Shown one piece after another: positions 1 through 11,900 of a DNA stretch of 64,000 bases (its first letter is position 1; every line of letters begins with the position of its first letter). The notes under the pieces were generated by a model. That model did not search any database, was not told where the DNA came from, and worked only from the letters and a program-made list of their open reading frames with translations. This stretch comes from Odontocerum albicorne. Taxonomy: Eukaryota; Arthropoda; Insecta; Trichoptera; Odontoceridae. Where the stretch lies: assembly GCA_949825065.1 (NCBI GenBank), contig OX463855.1, positions 36,074,281 to 36,138,280 on the forward strand, given 5' to 3'. A program made the translations under genes and the position numbers.

Positions 1-350
1 CCGGAAGCATTATCTGTTGCCTGACCAGTCCACCTGCAGTATTAACTGGGACGACCAAGGTCTGAGTGAATGTGATGGAATACAAGTAGCCTGAACGAAT
101 GGACTTGTTTTTGCTAAATAATTAGTTGTAAGAATTGTTATCTAGTTATAAGTAGTATGTAGGTGTTAATTATTTCTAAGATCTCATATATTAAGATTGA
201 GTAAATAAAATAAAATATTATGTAGGAAAATAAGATTAAGTAAGTTCATAAATTATAACATATAATTAAGATTAGTTAAGTAATAAATTTGTATATAGGT
301 ATAGCCTTGACAAATGTTTGTACAATAATTTACTTTGTTAAATAAAAAAA
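1..350 (+). mobile_element. LINE 3' end with poly(A), truncated by window edge
   Basis: This AT-rich stretch closely matches 58888-59180 in the same orientation, including the segments 'ataattagttgta' and 'tagttataagtagtatgtag', and both copies end in an A-run (here about 342-350). The copy at 58888 is flanked by a 9-bp target duplication, which shows that the family is a poly(A) retrotransposon whose 3' untranslated end is all that is present. No coding sequence is visible. The LINE clade cannot be named from the tail alone. Confidence 0.6.
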
Positions 351-1040
351 AAGTACGAATTAGAGATAAGTTTGAATCAGATGGAACTGTTCAGAATGTC
401 CATAAACCATGTTCCAGAAGACCAAGAATATCGACGAACGCTGCCATGGAAGAACGAACGAACGAAAACTATTTCTTTGGCTTATATTAAATTTTTAATA
501 ACATGTGCATTTTACTGCAACGTAGATCTTTTGTCATTGATTTGAGGGAAAACCTTTTCCACTGTTGTGTCATACGAGTATGTGTGTTTGTGTTATTTAT
601 CTATGTATACTTATATTAAGTATTTTGTGTGTGAGTTTATCAATAATTTTAACGCTCGCTGGATCTCTGTTTTTCATTTGTATCAACCATAGTTGGGCAT
701 GGTGACTATCTCCAAAGGCGTTCGAACGCTCATGTCAGCGGCCCTGGTGGCGCAGTTCAGGTTAGGCGTCCTCCCGCCCATCCCGGGGGCCTCAGTGTAG
801 CGACGATGGTAAAGACGGTAAAGATGAGGTGACGACGTTGGAGAAGACGGCGAAGAAGGCGCAAAGACGTAGAGCGGCGGCGCTTCATGAGCTTTCTTAG
901 CTCTTTATCTTTTACTGCTATGGAAGAAAGGGTGTTGAAAACGTATCGTCAAAATTCAAGAACATCTGTTCGGCAGGCTTCTCGGTCTTTGCACTTCTAC
1001 CACGTTTTCGTACTTCCAGTAGCACTTCAAAATAAACTTT
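351..1040. other. Intergenic; GC-rich patch, no supported gene
   Basis: The block at about 700-900 is far richer in G and C than its surroundings and contains purine-rich 'gaagacggcgaagaaggcgc'. No reading frame long enough or familiar enough to call was found on either strand. It may be the decayed coding end of a LINE, but I cannot show that. Confidence 0.4.
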
Positions 1041-1044
1041 CTTT

Positions 1045-1200
1045 ATATTATTTATAGTTAATATATTAACATTGTGAAGGTTTAAAGATATCGTAATTTG
1101 TTTTCATCCATCACTGTTCTTTTTATCAAACACTGTTGTTTTTATCAAACACTGATAAAAAGTGGAATAAACAGTGTTTGATAAAAACAAATTACAAACT
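1045..1200 (-). mobile_element. Penelope-like fold-back retroposon, short copy
   Basis: It contains the family's constant end (inverted, 'tttatagttaatat..attaac') followed by 'tcaaacactg', and then the same sequence in the opposite orientation ('gtggaataaacagtgtttga'), so the copy folds back on itself. Other copies are at 1571-1990, 23275-23479, 54829-54990 and 57518-57767. It is a short, decayed copy without a clear target duplication. Confidence 0.5.
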
Positions 1201-1570
1201 TACTTTCTTCAAAATTTAGTCTGGTTTCAGCCATTATTTCTCAATTGTTAGATCTAAAACAAACAAAAAATAAGCAAGTTACCAGTTATTAAAGTGTGGA
1301 TGCATTTTATGGCGATACCCTCCCTGTATATCAGAGGATCCTGAAACCTCGATAAGAATCATTTCAAATTTAAAAAAAATGTACAATACTTCTTTTTCGA
1401 TTCACCCATAAAAGAAATTACTCATTAATTCGTAAGAATCAAGAGCTTCGTTCAAAAACACGAAATGCTGAAAAATGTGATAAAACTTTGAATTTTTTAA
1501 AAAACGAAAAATAAGTAAAATTAACTTATGTTTATTTTATAATTATATATAACCAATTATAAATGCATGT

Positions 1571-1990
1571 ATATTGTTTATAGTTAAAGCATTAACTTTG
1601 TGGATGTTTAAAGACATTGTAATTAGTTTTATGAAACACTATTTATTCCACTTTTAGTAACGGTATAACCCTACCGGTTTCAAGGCTTTCATCTTATCTT
1701 CAGGGAAGCATAAACAAGACTGAATTCTGTTCGAACTGGTACCGATATACACACTCCTAACGGTTGGGGACATTCGCGTTGGAGACTGAGGGCTGAAGGA
1801 GGCATTGGACGATCTCGGCCAGCAGCGGAGAGATTTTTGGGATATATGTGTTTACCAGATGTTCGCCTCGATGTACTGGCTTAGAAATCTCCCCTAAAGA
1901 TGAGTTGAAAGCTTTGAAACCGGCAGGGTTATACTGTTACAAAAAGTGGAATAAACAGTATTTGATAAAACCAATTACAATAAATACATT
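1571..1990 (-). mobile_element. Penelope-like fold-back retroposon, longer copy
   Basis: The left end carries the constant 3' terminus in inverted orientation ('ttgtttatagttaaagcatt'). The right end repeats the inner part in the opposite orientation ('gtggaataaacagtatttga'). The centre (about 1720-1880) is longer than in other copies and matches the material at 26265-26365 and 26650-26730. The open frame at 1848-2102 is a by-product of this repeat and not a gene. Assignment to Penelope-like elements is an inference from inverted partial copies plus long, variable target duplications in sister copies. Confidence 0.55.
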
Positions 1991-2184
1991 GATTCGATAT
2001 TATATTGTATTAAACTTTCGTTGTATACTTTACGACCAAGTAAATTTATTGTCATATGAGGATCTATTTCAATCAACCAGAAATATTAAAAAAATTATTT
2101 AAGTGAAAACGAGACAGGATTTTTTTTAATTCGGTTCCAGCGAAAATCGACCAATAATTCCCGGCTGGAAAATTAGCAACTTAC

Positions 2185-2745
2185 TATACTAGAGAAAATG
2201 TAGAATGGTCCCTATGACGTTTGAAATGTCATGTCAAAGGGAGGGGTTAAAATCGTTTTTTTTTACAAATCGAATCGTTTTTTTTATAAATTGAAAAATT
2301 TGGTTTTCTCTAAACTGACGTTTTAATGCCTAATTTTCATTATACTGACTTTCTAATGTATTGTATGATTTGTATCTATCTTTAAATAGGCCGAGATCAA
2401 CTATGAATGAAATTTATTTATGGTATAAAAAAATCGAAAATTAAATTATCGTATACCCTATCCCTAGCCAATGCGGACTAACGTAGTGACTTTTGACAAA
2501 CGTCACCAAATATTATTTGATTTTAACAAACTGCCACATTTTTGATAATTTGTAACAAGTTGTATTAATTTGTCATTATTGTTAGTTTTATGTAATGTAT
2601 TTACCTAAATAACTTGCTATTTATTAGAATCGAGGCTTATATTAAATTTGATAAAATAATTAAAATTACTGAACGTCGTTACAAGGTTGTGATGGGGCAA
2701 ATTTGTGAACTGTCACAGGGACCATGCTACATTTTCTCTAGTATA
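2185..2745. mobile_element. TIR DNA transposon/MITE upstream of lipocalin 1
   Basis: The ends are inverted repeats of about 30 bp: 'tatactagagaaaatgtag' at the left and its complement 'ctacattttctctagtata' at the right, each followed inward by 'atggtccctrtgac'. A TA flank would suit a Tc1/mariner-type insertion. There is no transposase. The open frame 2614-2898 overlaps the right end and is not supported as a gene. The element ends about 170 bp before the TATA box of lipocalin 1. Confidence 0.65.
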
Positions 2746-2914
2746 ACTAAATCACGAATGACATATTTTGGTACACGTATTACATTAAAAAATATCATTA
2801 TTGAATATTTATATTTGTATTTTTTTTTCAATGTCTGTAACGCTGTGAAAAAAAAATCTATTACATTTTTGGTTGTAACGCCTAAAAAATGTCAGTGATT
2901 CTCTTTAGCTTGGA

Positions 2915-2950
2915 CTATTTAAGACACGAAAAAATATTAGAGAATTCAGT
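2915..2950 (+). promoter_or_regulatory. Core promoter of lipocalin 1 (TATA + initiator)
   Basis: A TATA-like 'ctatttaag' (2915-2923) lies about 31 bp upstream of an arthropod-type initiator 'tcagt' (2946-2950). The ATG of the lipocalin follows at 2977, giving a very short 5' leader of about 29 nt. Spacing and order are those of a canonical insect pol II core promoter. The call is by motif only. Confidence 0.6.
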
Positions 2951-2976
2951 GTAAAGTTAAAAGTTAATAAAGAAAT

Positions 2977-5900
2977 ATGAAATACACTATTTTGATTTTA
3001 ACATTTTTGGTCAGTGCATACAACTGCCAATTAGTAAGTCATGGAAGATGTCAAAATGATTCTGTTGTTTCAAACTTTGACATTCAACGAGTGAGTAACT
3101 TTTTTTGTTATTATTCCATGTTATATTATGCCCTTAGTAATGTAGGAACCACGATCGTCGCTGAATATTGTCAACACACACGGTCAACGACCGACGAAAC
3201 GACCTTTGGATATGTCCAAAGGTCGCATACCAAAACATTGAAATTGTTTACCCACAAATACTATTTACGATACATTCCACAGTAGAAAGAGAACGCATCA
3301 CGCTGTCTCGCCGTTTTCGCAAACAAATTGTCTACCCACAATACTATTTGCGATGTCTGCAATATTTCAATCGACCATTTCTGCACGCACAGAAGCGAGA
3401 TAAAAATATATTGCGGGCGCACTCCCGCGCCCATTCTGAAATGTATAAATACCCACTTACCGATAAATAAAGCATCATTAATTATTAATTATTATTCATT
3501 GATTCATTCACTCTCTCTTTCCGCATTGCTAATTGAGGTATTTTATTTATTTACCAACAACTACTATCATCATCTCTTCAGACAAGAAGCATTCCGCTAA
3601 AGTAAGATACAGCTAAAAGCCTAGTTAATCGTTGGGTACACGAAAAATGAAAGGCAACTAACCCAGATCCATAAAAAAAGTGTGTTCACATTAAATTACG
3701 TATCACATTAAATTCAACAAAATTTCATAACATTACATTAAATAAATTTCATAAATTATGTTTTTTTTTATTTTCTTGTCACATATATGTAAATAAATAA
3801 ATAATCAATAATGTATGTATATGTTTCATAGTTAAATATCATCTCTTTTTTATTTAATTTATCAAAATTGGCAAATTTGGGCGGGCGCATTTAATCTGTG
3901 AGATGAGATACCTAGTTTTTTTTTGAGCCAATGGGCGAGGTTTACCGACCAAGAGGTGAGGCTTATAGTAGCTTCCTGACTCCCTACCCCTCACACAAGG
4001 GTATCTTTGTTATTTATCTAGTGCACTGTTGGTCTCCGTGACGGACATATTAATCTGCTGGATGAGTTGCGCCCGATCCCGTAAGTAATTTTGCTTTCCG
4101 AAAAAAAATTTTTTTCTCAACATTTATTTTTAAATACCGGCAATTGTTTGTATGTCTATGTTGTAGCCTCCTTATTCAATGATATTGATCGTTATTTATT
4201 ATATGCATACAAACATGCACGCATGGTGTGTGAACATTGTTATAAGAATGTTTTCGAAAATGTTCAGCGTGAGCCTGATCAGGAATAACTTTCTCATCAT
4301 ATTTTGATTACTCCCTTTTGTTTTTGTGACGACGTTTTATGACCACAAGTGAACTTGAATTTTACATTCTAAATAATGTTTGAAAAATTGCTAGCATAGT
4401 GTTCTCTAATGTTAAGTTTTTGCTTTTATTTTCGTCACATGAACACATACCTTATGAAGATGTGACAGTTAATTCCACATACTTTTTATTGTGCTAAATC
4501 TTTTTTACAAACCTATTGTGGGTTTTGAATGACTGAAACAAAATGTGATGTTACTGAATTGCATTAGTTGTGTTGATAAGCTGTCAACAAAAGACTGAGA
4601 ATGTTTTAAACTAGTTATTTTCTATTTAAGAAAAACAAAATGAGAAAAATAAAAAAATTGTTATTGAAAAGTGCAAAGAAATGTACAAATGTTAGATAAT
4701 CATGTTTGAGTGAAAAGTTCAGTTTGATAAGCTTTCCCTTAAGCGGAAGCAGAAATTTATTTTTTTAATCTCACAGATGAGTTGCGCCCGAACATGTTAG
4801 GATTTGTATTGCGCCCGACGGAGGGTTAAACAAGTGGAACGAGATGATCGAAACGTGAAATCAATAATAATAACGAGTCTTCCAAACTATTAAACAGCAG
4901 ATATCAAGATTATTATGACCAAATAAAACATCGAATCTGCTATAGACTAAAAGTTAAAACTAAAAAGACTGAAAGGATGCTGCAGAAATGAGGAGGTAAC
5001 ATTAAAAAAAGATCAAGTTCATCGGATACAAAAAATGAGTTGAAAACGCAGATTTTTTCTTATCGATGGTACGGGAGCCATTTAACATTTTCATTTTAAT
5101 GAAAGAAGCAAATAAATCATTTTAAAATCATAATAAAAACCAGTATTTTTTCAAAAATAATCTTGTCCACGCTTCAAACCAATCAAAAAAGATCATGTCC
5201 GAATCGACCAATCATAGCTTTCCGATTGTATCTAACTTCATACCAGTTCACCAGCAACTGTCAGTTTTAAATCGTACGTGCAGTGTAACGTCATTATACA
5301 GCTTTATCTACCTACATATATTCGTAGTTTTATACTAATATTTCTTATTATTTTGTAACACTTTACTTATTTTAATTGATTGAAATAAAAATAAATTATT
5401 CTACATACCCAATTATTTTTTGATAATTTTTTTGCAACACCTGTATAATATTTTTGAAATCGAACAAAAACACAATAATGTCCCAGACCTGTTCAATAAA
5501 AAAAGATTAAAGTAGAATTGTTCACTCAAAAAGGATCATGTCCATATTTTAAACTAGAATAACTATTTTAATTATTATGATTCGATTTTAAACAACAAAT
5601 CAAGCCACCTTAAGTGATTTTAAGGATTTTAGCTATTTTTATAATGAATTATTATGCCATATATTTATGGAAAATAATATTATATATGGTATGACCATTT
5701 AAGAATGAATACGGCGTGAAATAATAAGGTATGGCTAATGTATTGATTAGGATGAGTTAGTGCATTTTGAGATGGTTAAAGCATGTTGAATAGATGAATG
5801 AAAACATTAAAGAAAATAAATATAGAGTGCAAATATTAGTGGAAAGTATGGTTGATAAAGATCAAAGTAAGTATGATCAGATGTGGTGTATGATCTTTTG

Positions 5901-8900
5901 AAAGAAGAAAATGTAAAAGTGGAGAAATTGTAGAAGCTGTATGAATGTAAGTTGTGTGTCGCAATACAAAAAAATTGGCGCTCTGTACTGTTTGCTTATC
6001 TTTACAGGGAAATGGCGTAATAGTGTGTATCTATAAAAGCTTAATTAAACAATTATAGTTTACAAAAACCCCGAGGCAGTTTTTAAGACTGCTGTTAGTT
6101 AGCTACTTAATAAATTGACACACTTTGTGATCAAAAACTTAACGAAGTCTCATACAGATGGCATTGTCTGTTGTTTTGGCTTTTTCTGTTTTGCTACAAC
6201 TTCACAATACTATTATATAAACATACGGAATTAAGAGATGGGTTACAATTAATTCTCAATTTAGTATTTGCTCTTCAATTTGAGTCGTAAATAAATACTA
6301 TAACTAACCCATACATTTTAATTAATGATTTGTATATTTATATAAACATTTTAATTACGTATTTGTACCAAAAGGAAAAATATATTTTTAATAAATACGA
6401 CATTAACCCTTCCTGTCATGTGATGTGTAACTTGTACACATTGCTTCTAAAACTTTAATATCTCTATAAATATAATAAATACTGGGTTCAGATTTTAGGT
6501 ATTCCTCCGTAATACATTTACGCATTGAATGAAAAAAATAATATTAACAATAATTAGCACTTATCGGCCACATCAGAGATATTTTGTGAAAGTCGGGAAT
6601 AAATTCACCAATACAATCAAACGTGTGTCAGTGTGTAACGTAGGTATATTCATTCTAAAAAAAACCCGCTATGGGGGAGGAAGCGATGCTATTCACGTTT
6701 CACTCTACTTCAGTATATGGGAACGCACGAAATAGAATCTCAGTTTGCTCGCTTCTCTCGCTTAGTAGCCAGCGTGCTTTCGTTCGAGGTGGTCGCTTCG
6801 TCCGTTTTGTGAACGTCGGCCGTTGTTTTTTTTTTTCATGTTTTCAGCAATAAAATTTCAATTATTATCACTTTTGACTTCAAGTTTTATTAATTTAAGC
6901 GATTGTCTATGAATATTCTTTTCTATTTTAAATCGCTCATTTTTACAAATGTATTGATGTGTATTGAATACACAGCACCGGAACGGGCGCATTTTTTTTA
7001 GCACAGGAGGGGAAAGGTTAAACAAAAATGTGAGAAATGTGTATTAACGGTGAGTTAATATATTTATATGACAATAATTTTAAGATAATGCAACACATAT
7101 TTCATCCACTTAAAACCAAAGAAAATTCCTTTATTTATCACAAAATCAGAAGACACTCAATGTTTCTTAGTATGCGTTATTTTTTATTAATTCTGTTGAT
7201 GTATAACGGACAATCCATTGATTTTGTAAGAAAATAATTTATCATTTTCTCTTAATCGTCACCACTGTTTTAATTTATTGTATCTTCTTCGTCAGGTTAT
7301 AAAAAAAACATTTTGTTTAGTATTCAGGATTATGGTATGAAATATATCGTTATCCGCAAATCTACGAACCCGGAGCCAACTGCGTGACAGCACAGTACAC
7401 AGCTACAGAAGGTGGAGTGGAAGTCTTCAACAAGATGGTGATTAATGGCGCAGCTTTCTCAATCAAGGGATTTGCTAAGCCAGATCCTTTAGCTGATGGC
7501 AGCGGCAAGTTACTCGTTAATTTTCCTTTAACTGGTAAGTAATATATTTTATAATTTACCATGTAATAGACCTCCTCAAACGAGCAGATATAATGACTCG
7601 CTCACATCCGTAGTAAAACTTATTTAATGCTTATAGAGCGAAGACAATGAAGCATTCACAATGAGCGAAGACAATGAAGACAACGCCATCTATGTGAGAC
7701 CTCGTTAACATTAGATCTAAAAACAGTTAAGGATGGAAATAAGAAATAAATAAAACACGTTATCCAAAAGGTCAAATGTGCTGGTACGAAAGTTATTAAA
7801 ATATAGCAGGACCGAAGAATATCAAAATGCAGTACAAAATAATTTTTCAGTTCTTCATGAGTACTCCTTTTGTATCGGATCACGGGATAATTTTTTTGTG
7901 ATGGAAATCAAATCGACATGATGTATTTGTAACGAGATAAACAGACACACGTTAGAACCCATCGATGGCATATTTTTTTATACAGCATCTTCATATGAGA
8001 TGTAGTTTCAATCTCATTGGTTGATTGCATATAAAAATTTAAAAGCAGCCTTTAATTTGACACTTTTTTATTAACACTTTAAGACCCGATCAAAGTCAAT
8101 ACCGCCTTTTCCAGTGTTCAACTTGTTTAAAACGAATTTAAATTTTAATTAAAATACATTAATAATTTAGTTTAGAATTCTGTCAACATTTTCTTCTGTG
8201 AAGAACACTTCTTACACGTATACTGGGTCTCATTCCTCTTCCTGTGCTTAGCACACACCATAGAAGTTCTGCAGGGTATTTCTTTAGTAGGACATAATTA
8301 ATTATGCGTTGGAAATTATTAACACATGTTTAGAGTAAATTTAGATACATATCAAAATATGTTACGACACGTTATTTGACAACCTGTTTTGAGGATCTTG
8401 CAAATTCCTTATACAGTTTTAGATCGACAGACTGTGGCTGGTCTTCAAATTCATAAACAAGTGTCTGCAAGAATCTGACACTCCGCACTGCACATGAATC
8501 AATTGATACATGTTTTTATTATCTAGTGCAGGGGTCTCCAAACAACGGCCCGTGGGCCAAGACCGACCCGCGAGCACCACCAATCCGGCCCGTCATAGTT
8601 TATTTTGATTACATTGTAAAATTTACAATGTAAGTAAATCATACAAAATAATAATTAGATATTTTTTATTTAACAACCAATTAAGAAACACAATAACTGA
8701 CATATATAATGAAATTGAACATTTTAACTGTAATTAATGATATGAGATTTACCCTAAAAACTTACAATAAGTGGCATACATAGGTAATTCACATAATAAA
8801 ATTAAACAATATAATTATGATTAATGAGATTTACGTAGCTGTAACTTTCCACTGAGAATTGTTTGCAGTTGTGGATAAAGTTTATTAGTGGAAATTATCA

Positions 8901-11900
8901 GCAGCGACTTCAAATGCTCATCAGTTAATTTGGAGCTGTAAATATTTTTTGTGTATTTCATTTTGGAGAATGTTTTTCACACAGATAAGTAGTGCCGAAA
9001 GCGGAAAAAATGGCCACGAGCAAATTTAGGCAACTGATCAAACTGTGTGAGTGGAAGACTCTTATAAAACTCCAGCAATAATGACTTTAAATATATATTT
9101 TTTAAATATCGCTACACCAACCGTAAGTACCAACCGAAATTGCGAACGGAGCGGAGTCCACCCCCGCGCCCTGCGCCATAGATATCTCACTCGCCGGCTA
9201 GTCCCAATACAAAAATTTGCGAGTAATTCAAAATTTCAGTATGTTGGTATGATGAGCTAGCTAGGTCTTGGCCCTTGGGACTTAGTGGAAGAGTCAGTGT
9301 GGCCCTTAGGCTAAAATGTTTGGAGACCTTTGCTCTAGTGTATTGACTATGTTAGAAATCAGGAATCAGAAATGAGCAGTCTATCATCGTTTAAAGGTTG
9401 AATTGTTGACAAAAATATTTACAAGATGCCAGTAATATGTCCTTCTTTGGAAAAGGCATTGATCACAGAAAACACGAGGTTGGAATCCAACACAAATCAA
9501 GTTTTTCATTTTGACAAAATACGGGATTGAAATAAAAAAATGTTAATATAAATACTTTTTCAGGGAACAACTTCTCTAAATACTGGGTTTTGAGTACGGA
9601 TTATGATGTATATGCTTTGGTATACACCTGCACGGACTTGGATGATAATAAAAAAAGAGGTAAGTGAAGAGTATTATTACAAAAATTAAAATTATTAATT
9701 CCCTCTCTGAAGTTAACATACTAGGTTAGTCAAAAAGGTTTGAAAGCGGAAATGAAAATACATTTCTTTTGGGGGGAAATCACTTTTATTGCTCAGTATA
9801 GTCTCCCATAAGATCAATACACTTGGTCCAACGATCTTCCAGCTTTGTTGTCCCATCACGGAAGTGACTTTCTGGAAGGCCTGCAAAATACTCCTCTACG
9901 ACGGCTATAACCTCTTCGTTTGATGAAAAATGCTTTCCACGAAGGAATTTTTTGAGGTGTGAGAACAGCCAGAAGTCAGAGGGAGCTAAATCTGGCGAAT
10001 AGGGTGGATGCTGCAACAATTCGTACCCCAATTCACTGATTTTCGCGATGGTTTTTTTGAGCTGTGTGAGCAGGTGCATTGTCTTGATGAAGAATGATTT
10101 TTTTCTTCTGCAAACCGGGTCTTTTTTCACAAATTTTTTCATCCAACTGGTCCAAAAGGTCACAATAATAATCAGAGTTGATTGTCTTACCAGTTTGGAG
10201 ATAATTTATCAATAAAATTCCTTTTGCATCCCAAAAAACTGACGCTAACACCTTCTTGGCCGATTTCTGGACACGAACTCGCTTCGGATCCAAAGTGCCT
10301 GGTTCACACCACTCCTTAGCCTCTTGTTTTGATTCAGGATCATGGTGGTAGACCCAAGTCTCATCCATAGTGATGAATCAACGCAGAAAATCCTTTTTAT
10401 CCTTTCGAAATTGCTCCAAATGTTGCTCAGAAAGTCGCATTCGAACGTGTTTTTGTTGCATTGTTAGCAAATGCAGCACCCATTGTGCACACAGTTTTTT
10501 GAAACCCAAAATTTCAGCCAAAATATGCCATGTTGTTCCATGTGAGATGCCTATGGTGTCAGATATCACATCCACAGTCGATCGATGATCTTTCAAAACC
10601 ATATCCTGTATTTTCGCTATGATTTCTGGTGTTGATGCACTTTTTGGACGTCCTGAGCGTGGATCGTCTTCAACACTTGTACGGCCACGCTTAAACTCGT
10701 ATATTATTACAAAACGAGAGATATTAATATATATTAATGTCTATGATACACTTGTGCCCCGGTTAACATTGTTTCAAACATTTGAGATTAGTAACTTCCT
10801 TTTCTAAAGCTATATTATTACAAAACGAGAGATATTATATTAATGTCTATGATCCATATGTGCACCGGTTAACGTTGTTTCAAACATTTGAGATTAGTAA
10901 CTTCCTTCTTTAAAGTTATATTATTACAAAACGAGAGATATTGTATTAATCTCTATGATCCATATGTGCACCGGTTAACGTTGTTTCAAACATTTGAGAT
11001 TAGTAACATCCTTTTCTAAAGTCTTATTATTACAAAACGAGAGATATTGTATTAATCTCTATGATCCATATGTGCACCGGTTAACGATGTTTCAAACATT
11101 TGAGATTAGTAACATCCTTTTCTAAAGTCATATTTTTACGAAACGAGACATATTATATTAATGTTTATGATACACATGTGCACCGGTTAACGTTGTTTCA
11201 AACATTTGAGATTTGTAACTACCTTTTCTAAAGTCATATTATTATAAAACGAGAGATATTATACTAATGTCAATGATACATATGTGCACCGGTTAACGTT
11301 ATTTCAAACATTTGAGATTAGTAACTTCCTTCTCTAAAGTCATATAACGAGTATTATAAAACGAGAGATATTATATTAATGTCTATGATACATATGTGCA
11401 CCGGTTAACGTTGTTTCAAACATTTGAGATTAGTAACTTCCTTCTCTAAAGTCATATTATTATAAAACGAGAGATATTATATTAATGTCTATGATACATA
11501 TTTATACTATTATGTTAAATATACTTTCAACAAATTGAAACTACTGAGTTCATCACCTGAATTGATATTATTATAAAACGTGTGTAAGTATTTAAGTTTC
11601 TATAACACACATGTGCTTCTGTGTGCATTCTTTCAAACATTTACAAAACGAGAGTTATTATGATAATGTATATGGTACATATGTCACTAGTTAATATAAT
11701 TTCAATAAATTGAGATTACTTAGTTCACCCCCTGAATTTATATGGCAGAAAACAAAAAAATATATATGACAGAAAACAAAATAAAAAGAAAACCTACATA
11801 AACCACCTTAGGTTAACTTTGAACAAGAACGAAAAAAAGCCTCAAGGAGTCCAAATTTTATAAACGTAAAATGACAAATGGGAAATGATGTTCACACATA

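Noticed and set aside
3168..3600. Three overlapping frames of 60-100 codons
   Set aside because: All lie in the solo LTR flanked by AGTAA; none has a recognisable motif.
9051..9260. 69-codon frame on the + strand
   Set aside because: It lies inside the hAT element, partly antisense to the transposase relic.
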